Shown: positions 34,739 to 42,255 of the stretch, piece by piece
How the letters are laid out: each line of letters opens with the position of its first letter
How positions within the stretch are numbered: the first letter of the stretch is position 1
The notes under the pieces: generated by a model
Seen by the model: only the letters and a program-made list of their open reading frames with translations
Databases searched by the model: none
What the model was told of the DNA's origin: nothing
NCBI GenBank assembly: GCA_017889585.1
Contig: JAGFZX010000036.1
Location: 1-47,411, forward strand
Direction: 5' to 3'
From: Bacillota bacterium
Lineage (GTDB): Bacteria > Bacillota > Negativicutes > DSM-13327
DNA length: 47,411 nt
Translations under genes and position numbers: made by a program

Positions 34739-34766
34739 GTAGTAGCGACTAGTTCTGATTCTGCTA
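34701..34766. repeat. Long palindrome 3 (25-bp arms)
   Basis: Arms 34701-34725 and 34742-34766 (TAGCGGAATCAG... and ...CTGATTCTGCTA) match at 24 of 25 positions around a 16-base loop. It interrupts the DUF1016 fragment and lies 12 bases beyond the stop of the minus-strand kinase gene, so it may also end that transcript. Confidence 0.8.
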
Positions 34767-34777
34767 TGGCGTTAGGA

Positions 34778-36100
34778 TTAAAGTGGAGGATATGGAATAC
34801 CAGAGATGCTTGGAGAACTTGGCACTGCAACGATTTGCCGAAGTTGCAGGGAGACAGACACTTTGAAAACTCCTTGATCCAAGGAAATTGAACAATGACC
34901 ATGATATTTGGCAGCAAGTGTTTTCACACTGGAAAGTCCGATTCCATGGTCCACACCTTTTTTAGAAGAAAAGAAAACATCACCCTGATGCTGAACTAGG
35001 CCGTTGAATGAATTTGCGATTTCAAAAACTAAATACCCCTTACATATTGTGGTCCTGATGTTGATGAAACGTGGTTCAGCCCTCTGTATTTTACTACAGG
35101 CTTCAATGGCGTTTTCCAGACAATTGCCGATAATCACGCATAGATCCAGATCATCAATACCTAGGTCATCAGGGAGATCCAATTTTGCGACAAAAGTGAT
35201 GTCTTCTTGTTTTGCGAGTTTTAAATAATGACAGATGAGTGCATCGGCAGATTGGTTGCGACATACTGTGGGGATTGAACTGTCATCATAGGAATTGCAG
35301 AGTCGGTTCAAATATGCTTGGGCAGAAACAGCATCCTTATTACCTAAAAATTCTGAGATTGTTACTAGGTGATGGCGTAAGTCATGACGGATTGCTTTAG
35401 TTTTGGTAATACTGCTATTTAGATTGTGGTAATGATCACGTTGCAGAGCTAGTTGTTGCTCTATTTGTTGGTGACGCCGAGTTCGATCGATGGATATAGC
35501 AATTAGATAATAGGAAAATATGATCAGCATCGTACATAATACTAAAGGAATAAAACTAAATAATAAATAGGTCCTGTACACACCGTAGAATGTCAATAAG
35601 ATGAAAGATAAAATTGGAAATAGAGTGAAACTAGCATTTTGTTGATTTATGATTTCGACGATGCCTCTAATAGGGGGCTTAGCGTATTTGCTTATTAATC
35701 GTAAGGATGCCATTTCTAACAAAAGACCAACTAGAAGAAATGTATAAGGTATCGGGGGAGATAAAAATCGGTCTATATGTAAGAAGATAAGGAAGGCAAA
35801 TTGGGATAAGGAAAAATTCATAAAAAAGACAAAAATTTTAGCATGCAGTGTCTCTTTAAAAATTAGCATACAAGGAAGCAGATATAATGTCCCTACTATA
35901 TAGCCAAGCAGTATAGGATCCATGACAAAGGGCTCCAACAGAAGGCGAAGGAAGTAAGCAGTAATAAAGGTACTAGCTAAAGCTATAATTTGAAACCAGA
36001 GAGGGCGCTTAGGGGTTAAGAAAATATAGAGGAGGAGGATATTCGTAGTTAGAAACACAGCTCGGCTTAAAAATAGTACAGTCATTGTATAGTCTTGCAT
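34778..36100 (-). CDS. AgrC-like GHKL sensor histidine kinase
   Basis: Membrane sensor of 440 residues. About six N-terminal spans (residues 6-205) resemble the peptide-sensing region of AgrC/ComD-type kinases. The cytoplasmic part has the phosphoacceptor His239 in IRHDLRHHL, the N-box GNCLENAIEA (325-334) and the G-box HGIGLSSVK, typical of the HPK10 class that pairs with LytTR regulators. The obvious partner is the LytTR protein at 42256. No agrB or agrD homologue is in the window, so the signal is unknown. GGAGG precedes the ATG. It is transcribed away from the secretin operon. Confidence 0.9.
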   Translation of the reverse strand: MQDYTMTVLFLSRAVFLTTNILLLYIFLTPKRPLWFQIIALASTFITAYFLRLLLEPFVMDPILLGYIVGTLYLLPCMLIFKETLHAKIFVFFMNFSLSQFAFLIFLHIDRFLSPPIPYTFLLVGLLLEMASLRLISKYAKPPIRGIVEIINQQNASFTLFPILSFILLTFYGVYRTYLLFSFIPLVLCTMLIIFSYYLIAISIDRTRRHQQIEQQLALQRDHYHNLNSSITKTKAIRHDLRHHLVTISEFLGNKDAVSAQAYLNRLCNSYDDSSIPTVCRNQSADALICHYLKLAKQEDITFVAKLDLPDDLGIDDLDLCVIIGNCLENAIEACSKIQRAEPRFINIRTTICKGYLVFEIANSFNGLVQHQGDVFFSSKKGVDHGIGLSSVKTLAAKYHGHCSISLDQGVFKVSVSLQLRQIVAVPSSPSISGIPYPPL

Positions 36101-36210
36101 ATAACCTCCAAATGATTAGAGTGACTTATGGAATAGGGGGCTGATTTGGAAAGAAAGATTATCCATAATGATTATCAAATTCTATATAATTAGCTGATTG
36201 TCCTTCTTAT

Positions 36211-36227
36211 AGAGGTTTTTAAGGATA
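36211..36227 (-). promoter_or_regulatory. Half-site of the TTTCCT motif on the kinase side
   Basis: On the minus strand this reads TATCCTTAAAAACCTCT, close to the first repeat of the three conserved promoters (TTTCCTYAAAAACYTGCT). No second repeat stands 21 bp downstream. It is 110 bases before the kinase start and 13 bases from the plus-strand pair at 36240. Confidence 0.5.
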
Positions 36228-36239
36228 TTGAGTGTTAAA

Positions 36240-36301
36240 TTTCCTTAAAAACATGCTAATAATCCTTGTTTTCATAAAAATGATATATCTACTAGTATAA
36301 T
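36240..36301 (+). promoter_or_regulatory. Promoter of the secretin operon with LytTR-type direct repeats
   Basis: TTTCCTTAAAAA at 36240 and TCCTTGTTTT at 36263 (offset 21 bp on the shared TCCTT core) precede a TATAAT at 36296-36301. There is no good -35. The TATAAT is 56 bp after the first repeat. LytTR-domain regulators bind pairs of short direct repeats on one face of the helix, spaced about two turns apart. Confidence 0.75.
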
Positions 36302-36322
36302 GAAAAAAAGTCGAAAGGAACA

Positions 36323-37522
36323 ATGTTTTGGGACGAGGTGATTTTTATTAAGTTGCTAGCTAAACAATGCATAGTGTATCGGTATCTAATTATTTGCGTG
36401 AGCATAATGTTATTACTAAACTACAGGGATAATGTATGTGTGGCAAATAATATTGCTAATGTGGTTGATGCTCCTGCAACCGCCTCAGAAGCTCTTGGCG
36501 CTAAGGTTGATGGTTATCGTATTGTAAATGGCATTGCCATCCTTCCAATATTACCTGGTAATGAGGTGACGATGCAAAGTCTTTTGACATCACTAGGACA
36601 AGATGCAGACTTTCAAGGGATCAGTATGACCTTATACGAACCTATCGGCACGAAACCCAAGATTCTATTATCGGGCAACCAGGATGAGGAACATTTGCGC
36701 TATGCAGTAGAAAAATTAAAAACGATCATGAGCCGGATGGGGCAGCCCCATCGTTTAGTAGTTGCTGCTTATTTACGGGAAATAACCATTGATAATAATG
36801 ATGCGGCGGGTTTATCCTGGCTGTCAAATGGTATCCAAGCTGGTCTCACTTCGGGGATAACTTCAACCACTACAAGATTATGGGATACAGATGGGAATAC
36901 CCCACCTACCCTTCTTTCGAATAGTGCTATAACGAAAACCACTAGTGGTTATACAGCGGGATTGATTAATCCCGTCAATGTGGTCGGGAATCTGACGCGA
37001 GCAATGTCCAAAGGAAAGGTGATTGTTGGTAGTGAAATTACGATTGTTAATGGTTCAACGGCAGAACTGAAAAATGATGATTCAATACCTGTTCCCCTTA
37101 GTTCTAATAATGTTGTAACCTTTAATACTCAGGTTATTAGTAGTGATATAAAGATAACACCGACAATTGTACAATACAATGCAGAAAAACCAGAGGAGAG
37201 TCTTGTGCACCTTGACGTTGTGATTCAGCTTAGTGTACCGACAGCGACAGTAAGCTTTGGCAGCTCTTCGGCTTTAGAGTATACAACGCAAACATTAACG
37301 TCGACTCATTATGTGAGAGCCAACAATGAGAGAATGATTGGTGGATTGTTTGCCAGTGATACATGGACAAAATCCAAGAGTGGTATTCCTATATTAATGA
37401 ATATTCCAATATTAAAAAAAATATTTTCTACAAAAACAACTAGTTTACAGCATTTAGCATCCGTATTAACCATTGCAGTGCGTATTTTACCTATAGATAA
37501 GGAAGATGGATATGATTATTAA
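36323..37522 (+). CDS. Secretin-domain protein, first of a tandem pair
   Basis: 399 residues. A signal/anchor (residues 19-36) is followed by a short N-domain (VNGIAILPILPGNEVTMQSL) and a secretin core: HRLVVAAYLREITIDNNDAAG aligns with the EARIVEV...LGIDW start of secretins, ISSDIKITPTIV is the beta segment and SKSGIPILMNIPILKKIFS is the closing motif that corresponds to GVPLLGDIPLLGRLF. Secretins form outer-membrane pores. It lacks the long N0-N3 region. The start is uncertain: the ATG has AAAGG four bases before it; TTG at 36350 is another candidate. It overlaps the next gene. Confidence 0.82.
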   Translation: MFWDEVIFIKLLAKQCIVYRYLIICVSIMLLLNYRDNVCVANNIANVVDAPATASEALGAKVDGYRIVNGIAILPILPGNEVTMQSLLTSLGQDADFQGISMTLYEPIGTKPKILLSGNQDEEHLRYAVEKLKTIMSRMGQPHRLVVAAYLREITIDNNDAAGLSWLSNGIQAGLTSGITSTTTRLWDTDGNTPPTLLSNSAITKTTSGYTAGLINPVNVVGNLTRAMSKGKVIVGSEITIVNGSTAELKNDDSIPVPLSSNNVVTFNTQVISSDIKITPTIVQYNAEKPEESLVHLDVVIQLSVPTATVSFGSSSALEYTTQTLTSTHYVRANNERMIGGLFASDTWTKSKSGIPILMNIPILKKIFSTKTTSLQHLASVLTIAVRILPIDKEDGYDY

Positions 37523-38618
37523 TAAAAAAATAAGCAGTGTGATGAAGCTAATTGTAAGACTATTCTTTATCCTATGTTTCTTAATCGGTATTCATGGAGT
37601 AAAGGCGGAGGCAAATGACGCAGATATCGTTGTTGAAAATGGCATGGTAATGTTGGATGTCGTCCATGGAAATGAACAGGCAGTGACTAACTTGCTACCT
37701 TATTTACAACAAATGCCAGAGTTTGCAAATATGGCAATGGTATTGTTGCAACCCAAAGGGGCAGCAGCTATGGTGTTATTGTCTGGTAATGATGAAGAAC
37801 AGGTGCGTACCGCAGCAGGTAAACTACAAGTGTTACTGTCAGAAGTAGGAAGACCGCACCGCATCATCATTTCTGCCTATTTGCGAGAGTTAGATATGGC
37901 TGATAATCAATCGACAGGTATTGACTGGTCATCCTTAACAGGTAATTTAACTTATGGTATTAGTGGGAATCGTCAGGTTAATGGTAATAGTTATCAATAT
38001 TTCCCTAATATCGGTCAATGGGTAAAAACGGCCCAGGGCTCTGTCTCGGATACGATAACGACGGGATTAGTTGCACCATCGAGTGGTTATTATGGGGTAA
38101 ATGCACAGCTAACTAGTTCTTTGTCGAAGAGTAGAGTGATCATGGGGAGCAATCTATACACGCCCAACGGTATGCAAGGTCAGATATTAAGTCAAACGAT
38201 CGTTCCTTTGCAAACAACGGATAGTAATGGCAATGCAAGTTTAACATCTCAGACCATTAGTAGTGATGTAAAGATTACACCAACGATTGTGAAATATAAT
38301 GCTGAGCGTCCAAATGAAAGTATTGTCAGACTTGATGTCTACATGCAAATGGGCTTAATTACGGGCACTGTTCAAGTCGGTCAATCGTCAGCAAAGGAAT
38401 TTTCCACTAAGACCCTAAATACGACGGGATATGTGAAGTCTGACCATAATGTATATGTTGTTGGCGTCTTTGCCGGGGATACAGAAACACAGTCAGTCAG
38501 TGGTATCCCTATTTTAATGAATATCCCCATTTTGAAGTATTTGTTTAGTCAAGAGACCAAACAAATGACTCATAAGGTTGGAGTGCTAACGGTTTCTGTA
38601 CGTATTTTGCCAGAATAG
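37512..38618 (+). CDS. Secretin-domain protein, second of a tandem pair
   Basis: 368 residues, a paralogue of the preceding protein. Signal peptide (core LIVRLFFILCFLIGIHG, ending VKAEA), N-domain with LDVVHGNEQAVTNLLPYLQQ, then the secretin core: HRIIISAYLRELDMADNQST, GIDWSS, ISSDVKITPTIV, GYVKSDHNVYVVGVFAGD and SVSGIPILMNIPILKYLFS. The start at 37512 follows AAGGAA by seven bases; the ATG at 37506 is too close. The preceding frame ends 11 bases inside it, so the pair is translationally coupled. The middle differs between the two (a Gly/Ser/Thr-rich insert), which suggests they form mixed or substrate-specific rings. Confidence 0.85.
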   Translation: MIINKKISSVMKLIVRLFFILCFLIGIHGVKAEANDADIVVENGMVMLDVVHGNEQAVTNLLPYLQQMPEFANMAMVLLQPKGAAAMVLLSGNDEEQVRTAAGKLQVLLSEVGRPHRIIISAYLRELDMADNQSTGIDWSSLTGNLTYGISGNRQVNGNSYQYFPNIGQWVKTAQGSVSDTITTGLVAPSSGYYGVNAQLTSSLSKSRVIMGSNLYTPNGMQGQILSQTIVPLQTTDSNGNASLTSQTISSDVKITPTIVKYNAERPNESIVRLDVYMQMGLITGTVQVGQSSAKEFSTKTLNTTGYVKSDHNVYVVGVFAGDTETQSVSGIPILMNIPILKYLFSQETKQMTHKVGVLTVSVRILPE

Positions 38619-38654
38619 AGAACTATTATCTTTTTGTAGTAGAGGGGATGTATG

Positions 38655-39332
38655 ATGGATATAGGAAAAATATATAGGCAGAGACGTTGGTATTGGGTGA
38701 CTATTGTTGTAATTTTTACTGTTATATACTGTGGATTAGTTACACCATGTGTTTATGCAGAGGGAAATGACCAGCAGGTAGCTCCTACTCTTACCCTCAC
38801 TCTGCAGGATGAGGATGGTAAGCCAATTAGCGGTGTCAACCTTTCGGCTATGGAAGGATATTTCGTTGGTAAAGAGAAAAGGAGCGCTAAGACTGACGAA
38901 AATGGGAAAGCGGTATTTAAGCATTTACCGAGTGGGACGTATTATTTTTTTGCAAATATAAAATCTATTTCCAGTCACGTAGGTTACGGTTTGCCAGGGA
39001 TAATAAAGGAGTTTAAGACGTCCCGTTCTTACTATATATCAGAAATTCAGCAATTTGATTTAAGCGATAATGTGGAATGTACGTACACAATTAAAAGAGG
39101 TGAGTTTATTTGGTTCGAGACTTTCCTTGATCTTTCTAAACCTGACAAAATTGCCATAATTAATAGAAAAATGGGTATCCAGCAAAGGATCACAGTAGAC
39201 GCTATCGATTTTATGCAAATATATATGCCAATGCGTAATACATATCAGATCATAACTATTAAAGATAATGATTTTGATTCTTGGATCATTGATTTTTATG
39301 CTCATGACAGACTAAAGATAGAGCTGTTGTAA
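38655..39332 (+). CDS. Secreted protein with carboxypeptidase-regulatory-like domain
   Basis: 225 residues. A membrane span or uncleaved signal occupies residues 13-32 (WYWVTIVVIFTVIYCGL, then YAEG). Residues 45-105 form a CarboxypepD_reg-like beta sandwich (LTLQDEDGKPISGVNLSA ... KTDENGKAVFKHLPSGTY). The remaining half is unrecognised. GAGGGG lies seven bases before this ATG. Last gene of the secretin operon; it may act as a pore accessory or pilotin-like partner, but that is only inferred from position. Confidence 0.75.
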   Translation: MDIGKIYRQRRWYWVTIVVIFTVIYCGLVTPCVYAEGNDQQVAPTLTLTLQDEDGKPISGVNLSAMEGYFVGKEKRSAKTDENGKAVFKHLPSGTYYFFANIKSISSHVGYGLPGIIKEFKTSRSYYISEIQQFDLSDNVECTYTIKRGEFIWFETFLDLSKPDKIAIINRKMGIQQRITVDAIDFMQIYMPMRNTYQIITIKDNDFDSWIIDFYAHDRLKIELL

Positions 39333-39347
39333 AATGAAATAGTACAA

Positions 39348-39388
39348 TAAAATCCATGTATCAGTAAGATGCATGGATTTTATTTTGT
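39348..39388 (+). terminator. Terminator of the secretin operon
   Basis: AAAATCCATG (39349-39358) pairs with CATGGATTTT (39372-39381), followed by ATTTTG. It stands just before the next conserved promoter, so the two units are independent. Confidence 0.88.
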
Positions 39389-39396
39389 AGGTCAAT

Positions 39397-39459
39397 TTTC
39401 CTCAAAAACCTGCTGAATTTCCTTATTTGAACGTAAAGTGAAATGACTGTTTGTATAAT
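39397..39459 (+). promoter_or_regulatory. Promoter of the unknown secreted pair with LytTR-type direct repeats
   Basis: TTTCCTCAAAAACC at 39397 and TTTCCTTATTT at 39418 are 21 bp apart, with TATAAT at 39454-39459, 57 bp after the first repeat. Same layout as at 36240 and 43022. Confidence 0.78.
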
Positions 39460-39490
39460 GGAGTAAGAGAAGTATACCGATGGGATACCT

Positions 39491-39522
39491 CCTTGTCCTA
39501 GCTCAGGTCGGGACATACAAGG
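39491..39522 (+). promoter_or_regulatory. Leader hairpin before the 39552 gene
   Basis: CCTTGTCC (39491-39498) pairs with GGGACA-CAAGG (39510-39522). It sits in the roughly 85-base untranslated leader, about 15 bases before the AAAGGAG of the next gene. It could be a regulatory or stability element; I do not recognise a riboswitch. Confidence 0.4.
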
Positions 39523-39551
39523 GACTATAAAATACAAAGGAGCAATAGGGA

Positions 39552-41036
39552 ATGAATTTTTCAAAAAAAACGATTCTTAAACTTGGGCTACCATTGGTTT
39601 TGGCAGTAAGTGCTTTTGCAGGTACAATAGCGGAGGCTGAGAGTCCATCAGCAACGGCGGTTCAGATCCAGACATTTGGAACATTACCTGTGATGATGCT
39701 TAACTTGACCCAATCACCTATCAATTTTAATATTACAGCAAATTCAATGGGTGGTTATGCGGGAGGTGCTATTCCCTTGGCAGCGGGATTGTCAGGTGTT
39801 TATTATCCTCAGAGTAATGGTGCTACGTCAATGTTCACGAATGCTCTTACCCCAAGTGTTGCTGTTAATGGTAATACTTCTGCATCTTTAATGCCGGTAG
39901 CTACAATTGGATCATCAACATCAACTCCATCAGTAGACAATGTTACCTTTACCAAAAATCACAGTTTTATGAATATGTTTACCCTTTTTCCCTCGTGGTC
40001 TACTACGACTGATTATTATCAGGTTCAATATTCCAGCTTAAGCAACTTGAAGAATAAAGGGGGAGCGGCATATTCTTATACCGAACTATCTGGTTACCCT
40101 ACTTCAAAGAGTGAAGATGTAACCGCTAAAGTAAATGCATTGGCTCACAGTTCAGCTACACCATCTTTATGTTCCATAAACATGAACTTAATGAACAATG
40201 GACAAGTCGCAGCTACCTATCATGTTAACATCAACAACTTAGGTGCAGGTACTGCCAGTTCTATAACCCCCCCACCTCCAAACGATAGAACGTTAGGTGA
40301 TGCTTTCAGATCTATGCTTGATATTGTCTGTGATGTGGAGACGATCATAGCATCTGACGGACTTGGAATTCTGGATATCATTGTTGGTATACCCTCTACG
40401 ATCAGTTCAATGTCATCCCAATTAGATGGTAATAATACAGGAAATGTTTATCATGCGGCAAGTAGTAAGGGGGTTGAAGTTTCGGCTACTGCAGTTCTTA
40501 ACAATACAGCAGGCACAACCTTTACTTTACAGAAAGGCAATACAGATGCGTTAATGTACGAAGTGGTTTCGACCAATACTAATCAGCAAATCCCTTTGTT
40601 TGAACAAAACTCTGTGTTCATTGCTACTTGGCGGCAGAACCCTACAAATACTGGATCATTAGAACATAATTCTGCAGATACGTTGATTGTAGCGGTAATA
40701 AACAACGGGATTTACGCTTCGAATCAAATACAACAATATATGAATGGAAATTCTTCTCAATTGTCGACTGCCAAAGCTCCATATAAACCAACTACGGAGC
40801 AAGCACACGATACAAAGAAAATTTTTGCAATACTAAAAGATATTTCAAGAAATCATCCTGAGGAAGCTAAAAAAATCATTGAGATGTTTGGTATTCATGG
40901 TAAGTATGAAAAAATTAAAAAAGATCCTAACGCTGTAAAAAGCTTGAATGTTGAATTACAAACTATTTTAGAAAAACATAAATCAGAGTTACCAGCTATT
41001 GAAGAATATCTCACAAAACTTGCACATAAATCATAA
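39552..41036 (+). CDS. Large secreted protein of unknown function
   Basis: 494 residues with a Sec signal (KKTILKLGLPLVLAVSAFAG, cleavage near AEA at 29). The mature protein is low in charge and rich in Ser, Thr, Asn and Gly, starting with beta-prone sequence (FGTLPVMMLNLTQSPINFNI). A Pro-rich break (ITPPPPND, about 239-246) precedes a hydrophobic helix region (DIVCDVETIIASDGLGILDI), then another beta segment, and the last 80 residues are a charged helical tail (HDTKKIFAILKDISR...). No known domain. It may be a surface or exported substrate of the locus. AAAGGAG precedes the ATG. Confidence 0.75.
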   Translation: MNFSKKTILKLGLPLVLAVSAFAGTIAEAESPSATAVQIQTFGTLPVMMLNLTQSPINFNITANSMGGYAGGAIPLAAGLSGVYYPQSNGATSMFTNALTPSVAVNGNTSASLMPVATIGSSTSTPSVDNVTFTKNHSFMNMFTLFPSWSTTTDYYQVQYSSLSNLKNKGGAAYSYTELSGYPTSKSEDVTAKVNALAHSSATPSLCSINMNLMNNGQVAATYHVNINNLGAGTASSITPPPPNDRTLGDAFRSMLDIVCDVETIIASDGLGILDIIVGIPSTISSMSSQLDGNNTGNVYHAASSKGVEVSATAVLNNTAGTTFTLQKGNTDALMYEVVSTNTNQQIPLFEQNSVFIATWRQNPTNTGSLEHNSADTLIVAVINNGIYASNQIQQYMNGNSSQLSTAKAPYKPTTEQAHDTKKIFAILKDISRNHPEEAKKIIEMFGIHGKYEKIKKDPNAVKSLNVELQTILEKHKSELPAIEEYLTKLAHKS

Positions 41037-41059
41037 AATAATAAAGCGAGGTAATATGA

Positions 41060-42028
41060 ATGTTAAAAAGAAAGGTATTTCTTTTTTCCCTACTGCTACT
41101 TATGACCATGTTTAGTAGCGTTGCTTTTGCAACAGCTCCCTATGCTAGTATTATTGCTTTTAATCAAAATGGGCTTATTGTAGATACTTATGGGAAGTCA
41201 AATGGAAAGCCAAACACCAATACCCTAAGCACCTTAGATATTATCAATATGACTCCATGGGATATTTCTATCGGAAATGTACAGTCGCCTTCACAAATAT
41301 TAAAAAATATGACGAAAACTCCCTTGTATCCTTTTTGGTTGACTGGCGTTAATGGGACTGGATGGAAACCAGGCGTAGCCAGTTCCAATAGCTTTGCTTT
41401 CCATTCAATACAAATACCGCTGGCTGATTTTGTAAATAAAAAAAGTACTTGGGAATTGGATAATTCCATAGATGGTTATATCTATGATACTTCGTATTCT
41501 TCAGTACCCATTGTCTTCAATAGCAGAACGGGGGCGCAAGGAGGAAACACTGTAGCCTTAAACTTTATGCCGACCTCTTCGGCTGGGTTTGGTGTAGAAG
41601 CTAGTTATAGTCAGACCAATTCATCAAGAACACTTAGCTTTGGTGATGGCACGAATTCTTATGGTTGGTTATGTATGGAAGTTGGGGGCGGTACCAAAAA
41701 TAACAAAAAAATTAATAATTCCTCTGTCTTTCTTACGATTCAAGCCTTACAAGGCGGAAATAATTGGAAAGCTATAACGAAAAATTTAGTTCCGGTAACG
41801 GCCTATACTGGTAAAGGTGGATCAGTGCCAGGTACACTGGTACAAGCTCCCAAATATCTTACTGCTTCCGGTCTGGTTTATCCCAACTTTTCTAGTGTCG
41901 CAGGTGGAAATTCTAGTCAGAGCTATGATTTAGTTGCTATTTTGCAAGTCGGCGACTATGCTGATTGCACTCTATTATTTATGGCAGTGCCCCATAGCAA
42001 CGATGGCTTCTTAAAGGGGATACAATAA
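41060..42028 (+). CDS. Secreted protein of unknown function, partner of the preceding one
   Basis: 322 residues with a Sec signal (KRKVFLFSLLLLMTMFSSVAF, cleavage after AFA). The mature part is rich in Ser, Asn, Gly and Trp with LSTLDIINMTPWDISIG near the start. This resembles the VMMLNLTQSPINFNI start of the upstream protein (hydrophobic-N-M/L-T then alternating hydrophobics), so the two may share a fold. WLTGVNGTGWKPG and SFAFHSIQIPL are further marked segments. No known family. The gene is 23 bases after its neighbour, with GAGG eight bases before the ATG, then a terminator. Confidence 0.75.
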   Translation: MLKRKVFLFSLLLLMTMFSSVAFATAPYASIIAFNQNGLIVDTYGKSNGKPNTNTLSTLDIINMTPWDISIGNVQSPSQILKNMTKTPLYPFWLTGVNGTGWKPGVASSNSFAFHSIQIPLADFVNKKSTWELDNSIDGYIYDTSYSSVPIVFNSRTGAQGGNTVALNFMPTSSAGFGVEASYSQTNSSRTLSFGDGTNSYGWLCMEVGGGTKNNKKINNSSVFLTIQALQGGNNWKAITKNLVPVTAYTGKGGSVPGTLVQAPKYLTASGLVYPNFSSVAGGNSSQSYDLVAILQVGDYADCTLLFMAVPHSNDGFLKGIQ

Positions 42029-42046
42029 AAGAATAGGCAATCGTGT

Positions 42047-42089
42047 AAGAAGATGATTCCTGTGCCCAGCAGGAGTCATCTTCTTTTGT
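42047..42089 (+). terminator. Terminator of the secreted-pair operon
   Basis: AAGAAGATGATTCCTG (42047-42062) pairs with CAGGAGTCATCTTCTT (42070-42085) with one mismatch, followed by TTGT. Confidence 0.88.
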
Positions 42090-42159
42090 AAGGTATTTCA
42101 TAGTTGAAAAGAAGGATTATTCACATTATTATAGAAACTACAATTTATATTATTCTATA

Positions 42160-42221
42160 TTTCTTCAAATTTCGATAATTTTCTTTCAATTAGGATGAAT
42201 AAGAAGAATAAGAGTTATAGG
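42160..42221 (+). promoter_or_regulatory. Degenerate LytTR-type repeat pair before the response regulator
   Basis: TTTCTTCAAAT at 42160 and TTTCTTTCAAT at 42180 contain TTCAA at 21-bp spacing (42164 and 42185). A weak -10 (TATAGG, 42216-42221) stands 56 bp after the first. The geometry equals the three strong sites, suggesting autoregulation, but the bases fit less well. Confidence 0.4.
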
Positions 42222-42255
42222 GTAAGTGTTTAGAAATTAGATAGGGTGAAAATAT

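Noticed and set aside
39460..39551. c-di-GMP or preQ1 riboswitch
   Set aside because: The hairpin and surrounding bases do not show the conserved core of either class.
42195..42233. 12-codon frame as secreted signal peptide
   Set aside because: No proper ribosome-binding site and no leader or processing motif; mentioned only as a possibility in the kinase finding.
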